A DNA stretch of 64,000 nucleotides from Actinomarinicola tropica (GTDB taxonomy: Bacteria; Actinomycetota; Acidimicrobiia; Acidimicrobiales; SKKL01). Shown here piece by piece: positions 34,695 to 44,402 of the stretch. The notes under the pieces are model-generated. The model worked only from the letters and a program-made list of their open reading frames with translations, did no database searches and was not told where the DNA came from. The DNA lies in NCBI RefSeq assembly GCF_009650215.1, contig NZ_CP045851.1, forward strand, positions 62,001 to 126,000, written 5' to 3'. Numbering within the stretch: position 1 is the stretch's first letter; each line of letters begins with the position of its first letter. The translations under genes and the position numbers were made by a program.

Positions 34695-36029
34695 GTGGAC
34701 GACCGACTGACCGGCCAGACCGTCGAGCTCCTGCAGACGATGATCCGCAACGCCTGCGTCAACGAGGGCACGGTCGAGTCGGGCCAGGAGATCCGCAACG
34801 CCGAGGTGCTCGCCTCGTTCCTCGACGGCAGCGGCGCCGACGTCGAGCTGTTCCACGCCGCACCGGGACGCACCACGCTCGTCGCCCGCGTCGAGGGCTC
34901 CGACCCCTCGGCGCCGAGCCTCTGCCTGAACGGCCACACCGACGTCGTGCCCGTCTCGCCCGACGGGTGGTCCCGCGACCCCTTCGCCGCCGAGCTGGTC
35001 GACGGCGAGATCTGGGGACGGGGCGCTGTCGACATGCTCAACCTCACGGCGTCGATGGCCGTGGCGGTCCGCCACCTCCTCGCCAGCGGTCTGCGGCCCC
35101 GCGGCGACCTCGTGCTCCTCGCGGTGGCCGACGAGGAGTCGGGCAGCCGGTGGGGTGCGCGCTGGATGGCCGAGCACCACGCCGACCTCATCACGACCGA
35201 CTTCGTGCTCACCGAGAACGGCGGGCTCCACGGCGGCAGCGACACGTCCCCGACGGTGAGCGTGACGGTCGGCGAGAAGGGCGTCGCGTGGCGCCGGCTC
35301 ACCGTGCGGGGCACGCCGGGCCACGGGTCGATGCCCTTCCGCGCCGACAACGCCCTCGTCACCGCCGCCGGCGTCGTCAGCCGGCTGGCCGAGTACCGGC
35401 CGCCCCCGATGTTCCACGAGCTGTGGCGCCGCCAGGTCGCCGCCCTGCCCGTCGACGACGAGACGAGGGAGACGCTGCTCGACCCGGACCGCATCGACGA
35501 CCTGCTCGCCACGATGCCGGGGCCGGCCGGGCACTTCTACTCGTGCACCCACACGACGTTCTCGCCCAACACGGTCACCAGCCAGTCGAAGACCAACGTC
35601 ATCCCCGACACGGTGACGATCGACGTCGACGTGCGCACGCTCCCCGGCGAGGGACCCGAGGAGGTCGAGGCCCACCTGCGCGCTGCACTCGGCGACGACC
35701 TGTTCGCCCGCGTCGAGGTCGAGCCGCTGATCGACGACCGGGCCAGCACCAGCCGGACCGACACGCCGCTGTGGGACGCGCTCCAGCGCGGCGTGGCCCG
35801 CTCGTTCGACCGGGCGACCCTCCACCCGCAGCTGTCGGTCGGGTTCACCGACGCCCGCGTCCACCGCGAGCTCGGCGCGATCGCCTACGGCGCCGGTCTC
35901 CTCAGCCCGAACCTCAGCTCGCGCGAGTTCGGCCGTCGCTTCCACGGCAACGACGAGCGCATCGACGTCGAGTCGCTCGGCCTCACGACCCGGCTGTGGA
36001 TCGACGTCGTGCGCGACCTCCTCGGCTGA
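34695..36029 (+). CDS. M20 family metallopeptidase / deacylase
   Basis: This 444-residue di-zinc hydrolase of the M20 (ArgE/DapE/CPG2) family has the metal motifs LCLNGHTDVVPV, WGRGAVDML and VADEESGSRWGA, plus VGEKGVAWRRLTVRGTPGHGSMPF at the dimerisation domain and a final RRFHGNDERI. Family members cleave dipeptides, N-acyl amino acids or carbamates; the substrate is not evident. The GTG start has GAGGA seven bases upstream. It diverges from the thiolase operon. Confidence 0.9.
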   Translation: MDDRLTGQTVELLQTMIRNACVNEGTVESGQEIRNAEVLASFLDGSGADVELFHAAPGRTTLVARVEGSDPSAPSLCLNGHTDVVPVSPDGWSRDPFAAELVDGEIWGRGAVDMLNLTASMAVAVRHLLASGLRPRGDLVLLAVADEESGSRWGARWMAEHHADLITTDFVLTENGGLHGGSDTSPTVSVTVGEKGVAWRRLTVRGTPGHGSMPFRADNALVTAAGVVSRLAEYRPPPMFHELWRRQVAALPVDDETRETLLDPDRIDDLLATMPGPAGHFYSCTHTTFSPNTVTSQSKTNVIPDTVTIDVDVRTLPGEGPEEVEAHLRAALGDDLFARVEVEPLIDDRASTSRTDTPLWDALQRGVARSFDRATLHPQLSVGFTDARVHRELGAIAYGAGLLSPNLSSREFGRRFHGNDERIDVESLGLTTRLWIDVVRDLLG

Positions 36030-36042
36030 CCCGCAGCACCTC

Positions 36043-36067
36043 GGCGAATAGGGTGTGCTCATTCGCC
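36043..36067. promoter_or_regulatory. Inverted repeat GGCGAAT-N11-ATTCGCC at an LLM promoter
   Basis: Perfect seven-base arms flank a spacer that includes most of a TAGGGT -10-like hexamer (36049-36054), 24 bases before the LLM oxidoreductase ATG. The placement over the promoter suits a repressor site. Confidence 0.5.
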
Positions 36068-36090
36068 AAGGGACGACGAGGGGACCGACC

Positions 36091-37128
<1,038 letters not shown>

Positions 37129-37162
37129 CGGCCCAGGCCCTCGCGCCAGGGGAGCCCGGGCT

Positions 37163-38071
37163 TCAGCCCTTGCGGAACGGGCGGCCGAGGTCGAACTCGA
37201 CGTCGGCCCACTTGTCGGCGGCCGCCGCGAGCTCCTCGACCTCCCAGTAGCCGTCCTTGGTGACGGCGTCGACGATCGACCACGGCTTGAACATGTGGAC
37301 CTCGCCGCCGCGCACGAAGAAGACCTTGCCGGCGATGCGGCACTCCTCGGTGGCCAGGTAGGCGACGAACGGGGCGATGTTGGCGGGATCCGACGGGTCC
37401 CAGCCCTCGTCGGTCGGCCCCATGCGGTCGGCCGCGCCGGGGATCGTCATCGTGAGGCGCGTCCGCGCCGCGGGGGCGATGGCGTTGCACCGCACCCCGT
37501 AGCGGCCGATCTCGTCCTGGAGGATCGTCGTGAACGAGGCGATGCCGCTCTTGGCCGCGCCGTAGTTGGTCTGACCCGCGTTGCCGAACAGGCCCGACGT
37601 CGAGCTGGTGTTGATGATCGACGCCTTGACCTCCTCACCGGCCTTGGCCTTCTCCCGCCAGTAGGCGGCGGCCCAGCGGGTCGGGACGAAGTGGCCCTTC
37701 AGGTGGACGTGGATGACGGCGTCCCACTCCTGCTCGGTCATGTTGACGAGCATCCGGTCCCGCAGGATGCCGGCGTTGTTCACGAGCACGTGGAGGTCGC
37801 CGAACTCCTCGATCGCCGCGTTGATGAGGCGCTGCCCACCCTCCCAGTCGGCGACGTCGTCGTGGTTGGCGATGGCGGTGCCGCCGGCGGCGCGGATCTC
37901 GGCGACGACCTCGTCGGCAGGGGTGGCGTCGCTGCCGCTGCCGTCCTCGGCACCGCCGAGGTCGTTGACGACGACCTTCGCTCCCTCGTGAGCGAAGAGG
38001 AGCGCGTGCTCGCGCCCCACGCCGCGGCCGGCCCCCGTGATGATCGCGACCCGTCCGTCCAGTGCACCCAT
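37163..38071 (-). CDS. SDR family oxidoreductase (3-hydroxyacyl-CoA dehydrogenase-like)
   Basis: This 302-residue short-chain dehydrogenase has the NAD loop VAIITGAGRGVGREHALLFAHEGAKVVVNDLGG, VNNAGILRDRMLVNMTEQEWDAVIHVHLKGHF, and the catalytic Ser, Tyr and Lys in INTSSTSGLFGNAGQTNYGAAKSGI. The NDLGG motif and long C-terminus resemble the dehydrogenase domain of peroxisomal multifunctional enzyme 2, so a (3R)-hydroxyacyl-CoA substrate is likely. GGGAGGGG lies five bases before the ATG. A TATATT -10 box is visible further upstream. Confidence 0.93.
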   Translation of the reverse strand: MGALDGRVAIITGAGRGVGREHALLFAHEGAKVVVNDLGGAEDGSGSDATPADEVVAEIRAAGGTAIANHDDVADWEGGQRLINAAIEEFGDLHVLVNNAGILRDRMLVNMTEQEWDAVIHVHLKGHFVPTRWAAAYWREKAKAGEEVKASIINTSSTSGLFGNAGQTNYGAAKSGIASFTTILQDEIGRYGVRCNAIAPAARTRLTMTIPGAADRMGPTDEGWDPSDPANIAPFVAYLATEECRIAGKVFFVRGGEVHMFKPWSIVDAVTKDGYWEVEELAAAADKWADVEFDLGRPFRKG

Positions 38072-38145
38072 GTGGTCCCCTCCCAGGGCTCGTCCTCGTG
38101 GTGCCGCCGAATATAGGACACCCAATCCCGGTCCGAGGCCGCTGG

Positions 38146-38151
38146 TACCGT
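38146..38151 (+). promoter_or_regulatory. Leaderless-type -10 box (TACCGT)
   Basis: TACCGT ends seven bases before the GTG of the TauE/SafE gene. Confidence 0.45.
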
Positions 38152-38158
38152 CCCGCCC

Positions 38159-38881
38159 GTGGACCTGTCGATCGTGGCGTGGGCAGCGGTGCTCGCCGCC
38201 GTGCTGCTCGGCGCCACCATCCAGGGCGCCATCGGGTTCGGGATGAACCTGGTCAGCGTGCCGGTCATCGCGCTCGTCGCACCGGACACGCTGCCGATCG
38301 CCGCGATCCTGCTCGGCGTGCCGATCTCGGTCGTGATGGCCCGCTACGAGCGGGCGTCGGTCGACCGCTCCGGCGTCCTCTGGCTGTTCGTCGGCCGGGT
38401 CCCGGGCAGCGCAGCCGGCGCGGCGGTCGTCGTCGCCGCCTCGACCCGGGACCTCCAGCTGTTCGTGGGCGCGGTCGTGCTGCTGATGGTCCTGGCGAGC
38501 ATCACCGCCCCGCCGATCCCCGTCCGGCGCGAGACCCAGGTCGGCGCGGGGTTCGTGTCCGGCATCACCGGCACCGCGGCGGGCATCGGCGGGCCGCCGG
38601 TGGCGCTGCTGTACCAGCGGCACTCCGGTCCGGTCATGCGCGCCACCCTGGCCGCGACGTTCTTCCTCGGGACGATCCTCTCGGTCACGACCCTCGCCGT
38701 CTCCGGATCCATCCCGCGCGACGGCGTGCTCCTCGGCGCGGCCAGCATCCCCTTCGTGGTCCTCGGCTCGCGCTCGGGCCGGCGCTTCCACGCCCTGCTC
38801 GAGCGGCGGTGGCTGCGCCCCGCGGTGCTCGCGTTCTCCGCCGTCTCGGCCGGCGTCGTGGTGGTCGACGCGCTCTGGTAG
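38159..38881 (+). CDS. TauE/SafE family membrane transporter
   Basis: This 240-residue membrane protein has about eight hydrophobic segments. The duplicated TauE/SafE motif is visible as GATIQGAIGFGMNLVSVPVIALVAPDTLPIA in the first half and FVSGITGTAAGIGGPPVALLYQR in the second. The family exports sulfite or sulfoacetate and related anions; the actual substrate is unknown. A leaderless-type -10 box precedes the GTG. Confidence 0.88.
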   Translation: MDLSIVAWAAVLAAVLLGATIQGAIGFGMNLVSVPVIALVAPDTLPIAAILLGVPISVVMARYERASVDRSGVLWLFVGRVPGSAAGAAVVVAASTRDLQLFVGAVVLLMVLASITAPPIPVRRETQVGAGFVSGITGTAAGIGGPPVALLYQRHSGPVMRATLAATFFLGTILSVTTLAVSGSIPRDGVLLGAASIPFVVLGSRSGRRFHALLERRWLRPAVLAFSAVSAGVVVVDALW

Positions 38882-38924
38882 CTCGCACCTACGGTGTCCC
38901 GAGACATCGCACAGGGGGGAACCG

Positions 38925-39725
38925 ATGACCGACGAGGTGCTGGTCGACACGTCCGACCACATCGCCACCATCACGCTCAACCGACCTGACCGGCTCAACG
39001 CCATCAGCGGCCCGATGCTGCGGGAGCTGTCCCGCATCCTCGTCGAGTGCGACGCGCGCCGCGACGTGCGCGCCATCGTGCTGACCGGTGCAGGCCGTGG
39101 CTTCTGCGCCGGTCTCGACCTGCAGGCCGTGTCGGCCGGCGGCCTCGGCGGTGGCTCCGATGACGCCGGCTCGGGCGGTGGCGCCCCACCGACGCGGCTC
39201 GACGACTCGCCGCCGTTCGTCCTGCGCCGCCTCGACACGCCGGTGCTCTGCGGCTTGAACGGTCCCGCGGCCGGCTACGGCATGGACATGGCGCTCGGCT
39301 GCGACCTGATCGTCGCGTCCGAGCACGCCTCGATGTCGCCACCCATCCAGCGGGGCGTGGTGCCCGAGAGCGGAGGCACGTGGCTGCTGCCCCGGCTCAT
39401 CGGCTGGCAGCGGGCGTGCGAGGTGGCGATGCTCGGCGACAAGCTCCGCGCCGACGATCTGGCACGGCTCGGACTCGTCAACGCCGTCGTGCCCGCCGAC
39501 GACTTCGACGACACCGTCCGCGAGTGGGCGAGGCGGCTGGCCCGTCAGGCGCCGCTGGCCATGCAGGCCACCAAGCGGAGCATGCGGCTGGGCCTCGACG
39601 CCTCCTTCGACGCCAACGCCCACCACGTGATGGCCGAGTTCCGGGTGCTCAGCCGCACCAAGGACTTCGCCGAGGGTGTGGCGGCGTTCGTGGAGAAGCG
39701 CGACCCCCGCTACGAAGGCCGGTAG
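38925..39725 (+). CDS. Enoyl-CoA hydratase/isomerase family protein
   Basis: This 266-residue crotonase-fold enzyme has LTGAGRGFCAGLDLQAVSAG (oxyanion loop), NGPAAGYGMDMALGCDLIVASEHASMSPPIQRGVVPESGGTWLLPRLIGWQRA, and a C-terminal helical trimerisation region. PESGGTWLLPR includes the Glu often used for catalysis. It is a paralogue of the hydratase at 32.5 kb but is not in the same operon. A Gly-rich insertion (SAGGLGGGSDDAGSGGG) follows the oxyanion loop. Confidence 0.92.
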   Translation: MTDEVLVDTSDHIATITLNRPDRLNAISGPMLRELSRILVECDARRDVRAIVLTGAGRGFCAGLDLQAVSAGGLGGGSDDAGSGGGAPPTRLDDSPPFVLRRLDTPVLCGLNGPAAGYGMDMALGCDLIVASEHASMSPPIQRGVVPESGGTWLLPRLIGWQRACEVAMLGDKLRADDLARLGLVNAVVPADDFDDTVREWARRLARQAPLAMQATKRSMRLGLDASFDANAHHVMAEFRVLSRTKDFAEGVAAFVEKRDPRYEGR

Positions 39726-39734
39726 GCCCGCCCG

Positions 39735-40091
39735 TCAGTCGGCGGCGTGCCGCGGGTTGGCGATCTCGACGTCGGCTCGGGCCGTGGCGCGCAGGTGGGC
39801 GAGCAGCGCCGGGTCGGCGACGTCGATCGAGCCGTCGCGGATCGCGCCGGCCAGCTCCTCCACCAGCTCGTCGAGCGGCCCGTCGTGGCCGAGCAGGTCG
39901 ACGAGACCCGCACGCTCGGCGGCCTCGGCGATGTCGCCCTGCTCGAGCTCGCGGATGACGGTCGAGAGCACGTTCACCGCCACCCGGGCGTGGAACTGCA
40001 CCCGCCCCTCCACGGAGGCCATGACGTCCTCCTCCAGGAAGGAGCGGACGGCGTCGAGCAGCTCGACGGCGGTCGGACGCGGCTGGGTCAT
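39735..40091 (-). CDS. DUF6285 family protein
   Basis: This 118-residue all-helical protein starts PRPTAVELLDAVRSFLEEDVMASVEGRVQFHARVAVNVLSTVIREL, the pattern called DUF6285. It has no catalytic motif. Proteins of this type are encoded next to ACAD10/11-like phosphotransferases and are probably their partners. Here the ATG overlaps the phosphotransferase stop by four bases. It is the last gene of a three-gene overlapping operon. Confidence 0.82.
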   Translation of the reverse strand: MTQPRPTAVELLDAVRSFLEEDVMASVEGRVQFHARVAVNVLSTVIRELEQGDIAEAAERAGLVDLLGHDGPLDELVEELAGAIRDGSIDVADPALLAHLRATARADVEIANPRHAAD

Positions 40092-41062
40092 GCGAGGAGC
40101 TCCATGAGGTCGTGCTCCACCTCGGCGACGCGGCGGCCGATCGCCGCCTGCTCCACCGAGCGGCGCACCCCGGACAGGTGGACGCCGACCTGCATGAGGC
40201 AGATCACCGCCCATCGCAGGTTGCCGAACACCTCCCAGTAGTGGACGGCGTCGACGTCGATCTGGCCGCCGGCCGCCCGGTAGCCGGCGAGGAGGTCGTC
40301 GAGCCCACCGACACCCCCGGCGCGCCCCGCACCGCCGAAGCGCCAGGAGCGCACGCACATCCAGCCGACGTCCTCGGCCGGGTCGCCGACGTGGGCCAGC
40401 TCCCAGTCGAGAACGGCCCGCAGGCCCTCCGGCCCGACGATGAGGTTGCCGACCCGGAAGTCGCCGTGCACGACCACCTGGCGGTCGCACGGCGGCGGGT
40501 CCGTGCGCAGCCAGCGGAACGCCACCTCGAGCACGGGGCGCACCGCACCGAGGTCGTCGACCACGCGGTGGAGGTCGTCGAGCTGGCGGAGTGCCGGGTG
40601 GTCGTCGCCTACGCGCGCGGCCAGGCCGCTGTCGGCGAGGCCGATGCTGTGGACGCGGGCGAGGGCCTCGCCGCACTGCGCAGGGAGCACCTGCCGCGCC
40701 CCGGCGTAGGCGTCGTCGCGGACGATGCGCCGACCGAGGGCCTCGCCCTCCACGGCGTCCATGACGAAGCCCCGACCGAGGTGGTCGTCGGGATCGAGCA
40801 CGAAGCGCACCGCGGGCACGGGCACGCCGGCCGCCGCTGCGGCAGCGAGCAGCCGGCTCTCGTCGACCGGCGTCGTCGACCCCGGCGGATCGCGCCGCAG
40901 GACCAGGTCGTGGGCCGATCCGTCGGGGGAGGTGGCGCGGAACGACCACAGCTCCCGCGACGCCCCTCCCGAGAGCCGCCGTAGGCCCTCGACGCTCGTG
41001 CCGGCGCCGAGGTGGCGTTCGGCGGCTGCCGCCAGGGCGTCGGGGTCGAGCCGCTCGCTCAC
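40088..41062 (-). CDS. Phosphotransferase family protein (ACAD10/11 N-terminal kinase-like)
   Basis: This 324-residue APH-fold kinase shows RRLSGGASRELWSF (nucleotide loop), DLVLRRDPPGS (ATP-binding Lys replaced by Arg in a family-typical way), VVVHGDFRVGNLIVGPEGLRAVLDWELAHVGDPAEDVGW with the catalytic Asp and metal-binding Asp. Relatives phosphorylate hydroxyl groups of 4-hydroxyacyl-CoA or related acids so that an acyl-CoA dehydrogenase-like protein can eliminate phosphate. The GTG start overlaps the upstream stop (GTGA). The partner genes on each side suggest a dedicated pathway. Confidence 0.88.
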   Translation of the reverse strand: MSERLDPDALAAAAERHLGAGTSVEGLRRLSGGASRELWSFRATSPDGSAHDLVLRRDPPGSTTPVDESRLLAAAAAAGVPVPAVRFVLDPDDHLGRGFVMDAVEGEALGRRIVRDDAYAGARQVLPAQCGEALARVHSIGLADSGLAARVGDDHPALRQLDDLHRVVDDLGAVRPVLEVAFRWLRTDPPPCDRQVVVHGDFRVGNLIVGPEGLRAVLDWELAHVGDPAEDVGWMCVRSWRFGGAGRAGGVGGLDDLLAGYRAAGGQIDVDAVHYWEVFGNLRWAVICLMQVGVHLSGVRRSVEQAAIGRRVAEVEHDLMELLA

Positions 41063-42075
41063 CCGGTGAGGCCCACCGGGCGCCCGTCGATGATCTGGTC
41101 CAGGTACTCCGACAGCCCGTACCCGGTGCGCCCGTCGAGGGTCCACTCGGTCATCCCCTCGGAGATGCGGGTCATCAGCTGGTCGCCGTCGGGCGTGGTG
41201 CGCCGGTTGCGGAGGGGCACGAGGTTGAGCACCGCGCCGCCGATCTCGAGCTCCTCCCCCGACGCCGTGCGGGCGACGGCGCGGATGCGCTCGTGGTAGT
41301 CGCCCTCGTCGGTCCAGTCGGTGTCGATGGTGGCGTCGACGATCGGCTCGTACCGCCCGTCACGCAGCAGCATCCCGCCGATGCGGGCCGAGCCGTCGCG
41401 CGAGGCGACGATCGAGACCATGAAGCCGAGGTCGTCGCCGAAGTTGGCGGTGAGCCAGCGGTACCACCACGGGCTCTGCCAGAAGCGCGGGCCCCACGAG
41501 TGGTCGCGCAGGCCGAAGCCGTCGACCGGCCACTCGTCGTCGCCGACGCGGATGACACCGCTGCCCGCGACGTGCTGCTCGTAGTGCCCGCGGGCGAAGC
41601 CCTCACCCGTCTCCTCGATGGGGGTGCCGTCGTCGTTGACAGGCTCGCCGCCGAACATCGGGGACACCCCCCGGTAGGTGAGCTCGACGTGGCAGTCGAC
41701 CCACGGGTTCTCGGTGAACGCCTGCTTCGGGTCGGCCATCGCCAGCGGATCGTCGAGCAGCACGACCTTGCCGTCGTAGGCGACCCTCAGCTCCTCGAAG
41801 GGCGTGACCACGTCGAAGCGCATGCCCCCGGCATCGAAGGCGTCGTTGTCGGCGATCGGCGGTCGGGCGAACATGAAGGCCGCCCTCCCGTCGGGCAGGT
41901 ACAGGCACGTCGTCATCTCGGCGTAGCCCTCGTTGGCGCGGTTGCCGAGGCGGAAGAAGCCACCGATGCGCTCGGTCGGGTCGTACACGTTGAAGTACAT
42001 CGACTCGTTGAAGTTGGTGGCCTCCTCCAACGGGTGCATGTGCTCGTCCTGCGGTTCGAGCCGGTACCTGGCCAT
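41059..42075 (-). CDS. DUF7064/DUF7065 (CrtC/AttH-like) protein
   Basis: This 338-residue beta-rich protein has HPLEEATNFNESMYFNVYDPTERIGGFFRLGNRANEGYAEMTTCLYLPDG near the start and GFGLRDHSWGPRFWQSPWWYRWLTANFGDDLGFM in the middle, the tandem lipocalin-like pattern of hydroxyneurosporene-synthase-like proteins annotated as DUF7064/7065. Some relatives bind or hydrate hydrophobic ligands such as terpenoids or fatty acyl groups; no activity is certain. First gene of the operon with the phosphotransferase and DUF6285 genes. CGGGAAGGGACC precedes the ATG. Confidence 0.82.
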   Translation of the reverse strand: MARYRLEPQDEHMHPLEEATNFNESMYFNVYDPTERIGGFFRLGNRANEGYAEMTTCLYLPDGRAAFMFARPPIADNDAFDAGGMRFDVVTPFEELRVAYDGKVVLLDDPLAMADPKQAFTENPWVDCHVELTYRGVSPMFGGEPVNDDGTPIEETGEGFARGHYEQHVAGSGVIRVGDDEWPVDGFGLRDHSWGPRFWQSPWWYRWLTANFGDDLGFMVSIVASRDGSARIGGMLLRDGRYEPIVDATIDTDWTDEGDYHERIRAVARTASGEELEIGGAVLNLVPLRNRRTTPDGDQLMTRISEGMTEWTLDGRTGYGLSEYLDQIIDGRPVGLTG

Positions 42076-42147
42076 GGTCGGTCCCTTCCCGCGGCGGTCC
42101 CCGGCCGCGTGTCCGGTCGATGCTCTCACGCGAGCACCGCCCGCGTC

Positions 42148-43092
42148 TCAGGCGTCGCTGAGCAGGACCACCTTCCCGAACTTGCCGCCCGCCGCGAAGT
42201 GCTCGTAGGCGGCCTCGACCTCGTGGAGGGGGAAGGTGGCGTCGATCGGCACCGTGATCCGACCCGACCCCAGCAGGGGGATCACGTGCCGCTCGACGGC
42301 TCGGGCCGCGGCCGCCTTGTCCTCGAGCGACCGGGCCCGCAGCGTCGAGCCGTGGATGCGGCCGCGCGCCGCCATGAGCGCGAGCAGGTTGACCTCGACC
42401 TTGGCGCCGGCGCCGACGCCGATGACCGTGATGCGCCCGCCGGGTGCGAGCGCCGCCAGGTCGGCGCCGAGGTTGTCGCCGCCGATCAGCTCCAGCACCA
42501 GGTCGAAGGGGCCGTGGTCGCCGAAGCCCTCCGGGTCGACGACCGTGGCCCCGAGCGTGGCGACGGCGTCGCGCCGAGAGGCGTCGCGCACCGTGGCGAC
42601 GACCTCGGCGCCGGCCGCGACCGCCAGCTGCACCCCCGCGGTGCCGACGCCGCCGGCCGCCCCGTGGACGCACACCCGCTCGCCCATCGCCAGGCCGGCC
42701 TGGGTGAAGAGGGCGTCGTGCGCGGTGGTGAACGCCTCCGGGAACCCGCCGGCCACCGCCCACTCGACCCCGTCGGGGATCGGGACGAGGTGGCGCTCGT
42801 GGACGACGAGGCGCTCGGCCTGGGCGCCGCCGCCGACGACCGCCATCACGCGGTCGCCCTCCTCGAACCGGACGGCGCCGGGCCCGAGGGCGACGACCTC
42901 GCCGGCGACCTCGAGGCCGGGGACGTCGGCTGGGGATCCCGGCGGGGCGGGGTAGCGACCGGCGCGCTGGAGGAGGTCGGCGGCGTTCAGCCCGGCAGCG
43001 CGGACCGCCACCAGGACCTCGCCCGTGCCGGGGACCGGATCGGGTCGCTCCTGCCACTCGATGCGTCCGTCCACGATCGTCGCTGCGTGCAT
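42148..43092 (-). CDS. NAD(P)H:quinone oxidoreductase-like zinc-independent MDR
   Basis: This 314-residue medium-chain dehydrogenase/reductase of the quinone oxidoreductase (PIG3/QOR) type shows VLVAVRAAGLNAADLLQRAGRYPAPPGSPADVPGLEVAGEVVALG, then VCVHGAAGGVGTAGVQLAVAAGAEVVATVRDA (NADPH loop). No zinc ligands are present. The ATG at 43092 follows a TACCGT box by seven bases, implying leaderless transcription; a GTG nine bases upstream is less likely. Confidence 0.92.
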   Translation of the reverse strand: MHAATIVDGRIEWQERPDPVPGTGEVLVAVRAAGLNAADLLQRAGRYPAPPGSPADVPGLEVAGEVVALGPGAVRFEEGDRVMAVVGGGAQAERLVVHERHLVPIPDGVEWAVAGGFPEAFTTAHDALFTQAGLAMGERVCVHGAAGGVGTAGVQLAVAAGAEVVATVRDASRRDAVATLGATVVDPEGFGDHGPFDLVLELIGGDNLGADLAALAPGGRITVIGVGAGAKVEVNLLALMAARGRIHGSTLRARSLEDKAAAARAVERHVIPLLGSGRITVPIDATFPLHEVEAAYEHFAAGGKFGKVVLLSDA

Positions 43093-43099
43093 GGCGGCC

Positions 43100-43105
43100 A
43101 CGGTA
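43100..43105 (-). promoter_or_regulatory. Leaderless-type -10 box (TACCGT)
   Basis: TACCGT on the minus strand ends seven bases before the ATG of the quinone oxidoreductase gene, which helps to fix that start. Confidence 0.5.
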
Positions 43106-43128
43106 GACCGACCGCGCCGATGTGACCC

Positions 43129-43158
43129 TTGTCAACAAACCAACGTTTGACGTACCGT
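43129..43158 (+). promoter_or_regulatory. Promoter with internal inverted repeat for the polyester hydrolase gene
   Basis: TTGTCA (43129-43134) and TACCGT (43153-43158) are separated by 18 bases, a good -35/-10 pair. Between them CAAAC-CAAC-GTTTG (43136-43149) forms a short perfect inverted repeat that could be an operator. The implied leader is about 115 bases. Confidence 0.45.
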
Positions 43159-43278
43159 GCTGTCAGCTAACCGCGGGGGCAGGGCGTGGTTGGCCACACA
43201 CCGGGGGTTCGGCGGAACAGAGGTCAGCCGACCGAGGCTCGGGCCACCGGCGACGCGACCATGAAGGGGAAACCACAC

Positions 43279-44376
43279 ATGACCACCACCGCACGACGGC
43301 GACAGACGTTCGTCGCCATCATCGCGATGCTCCTCGCGAGCCTCGCCCTCTCACCGGGGGCCGACGCCCAGGCGAGCAACCCGTACCAGCGGGGTCCGAA
43401 CCCGACGCAGTCGAGCATCGAGGCGCTGCGCGGGCCGTACTCCACGACGACGACCTCGGTGTCGAGCTTCGTGTCCGGCTTCGGCGGCGGCACGATCTAC
43501 TACCCGACGGGCACCAACGAGACCTTCGGCGGCGTCGTCGTCGCTCCCGGGTTCACCGCGAGCCAGAGCTCGATGAGCTGGCTGGGCCACCGCCTCGCCT
43601 CGCAGGGCTTCGTCGTGTTCACCATCGACACGAACGGGCGCTTCGACCAGCCGGGCAGCCGTGCCGACCAGCTCCTCGCCGCGGCCGACTACCTGGCCGA
43701 CGACAGCTCGAGCGCCGTCCAGGCGCGTCTCGACGACAGCCGCATGGCCGTCATGGGCCACTCGATGGGCGGTGGCGGCTCGATCGAGGCCTCTTCCGAC
43801 CGGTCCTCGCTGAAGGCGTCGATCCCGCTGACCCCGTGGCACACCCGCAAGACGTGGAGCTCGGTGCAGGTGCCGACCCTCGTCGTCGGTGCGGAGAACG
43901 ACTCCGTGGCCTCGACCAGCTCGCACGCCATCCCGCTCTACAACGGTCTGCCGTCCTCGCTGGACAAGGCCTACCTGGAGCTCGACGGCGCCAGCCACTT
44001 CGCCCCGAACTCCAACAACACGACGATCGCGGCGTACTCCATCTCCTGGCTGAAGCGCTTCGTCGACAACGACACCCGCTACGACCAGTTCCTGTGCGGC
44101 CCGAACCACACGGCCGACCGGGACATCAGCGACTACCGCAGCACCTGCCCCTACAGCCCCGTCGACCCCGGTGATCCTGGCGACCCCGGTACGCCGGGCG
44201 GGGAGTGCGTCCGCACCCACACCCGCAACCACGTCGACGCCGGCCGTGCCACCAACGTCTGGGGCACCGCCTACGCCGTCGGCAGCGGCGACAACCTGGG
44301 CAGCCACAGCTACTTCAACTACGTCTCCCTCCAGTCCATCTCCGGAGGCTGGACAGAGGTGTCCAGCTGCCCGTAG
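43279..44376 (+). CDS. Secreted polyester hydrolase (cutinase / PET hydrolase family) with C-terminal accessory domain
   Basis: The 365-residue protein has a signal peptide (RRR, hydrophobic stretch, ADA-QA cleavage site near residue 30). The mature enzyme begins [10 protein letters not shown] as in Thermobifida cutinases and Cut190. Catalytic Ser162 lies in GHSMG, Asp208 in AENDS and His240 in [12 protein letters not shown] supplies the wobbling Trp, and the FLCGP...TCPY pair forms the conserved disulfide. After about residue 298 come a [12 protein letters not shown] linker and a domain of about 60 residues ([15 protein letters not shown] ... SSCP) like the C-terminal domain of some PHB depolymerases. 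Natural targets are cutin or aliphatic polyesters; PET activity is untested. An ATG 18 bases upstream is an alternative start. Confidence 0.92.
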   Translation: MTTTARRRQTFVAIIAMLLASLALSPGADAQASNPYQRGPNPTQSSIEALRGPYSTTTTSVSSFVSGFGGGTIYYPTGTNETFGGVVVAPGFTASQSSMSWLGHRLASQGFVVFTIDTNGRFDQPGSRADQLLAAADYLADDSSSAVQARLDDSRMAVMGHSMGGGGSIEASSDRSSLKASIPLTPWHTRKTWSSVQVPTLVVGAENDSVASTSSHAIPLYNGLPSSLDKAYLELDGASHFAPNSNNTTIAAYSISWLKRFVDNDTRYDQFLCGPNHTADRDISDYRSTCPYSPVDPGDPGDPGTPGGECVRTHTRNHVDAGRATNVWGTAYAVGSGDNLGSHSYFNYVSLQSISGGWTEVSSCP

Positions 44377-44402
44377 CTCTCAGCTGACCCCCAGCTGAAC
44401 CG

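Noticed and set aside
43129-43158. Inverted repeat near the polyesterase as a terminator of the divergent gene
   Set aside because: The arms are only five bases and it lies between -35 and -10 elements, so an operator is the better reading.
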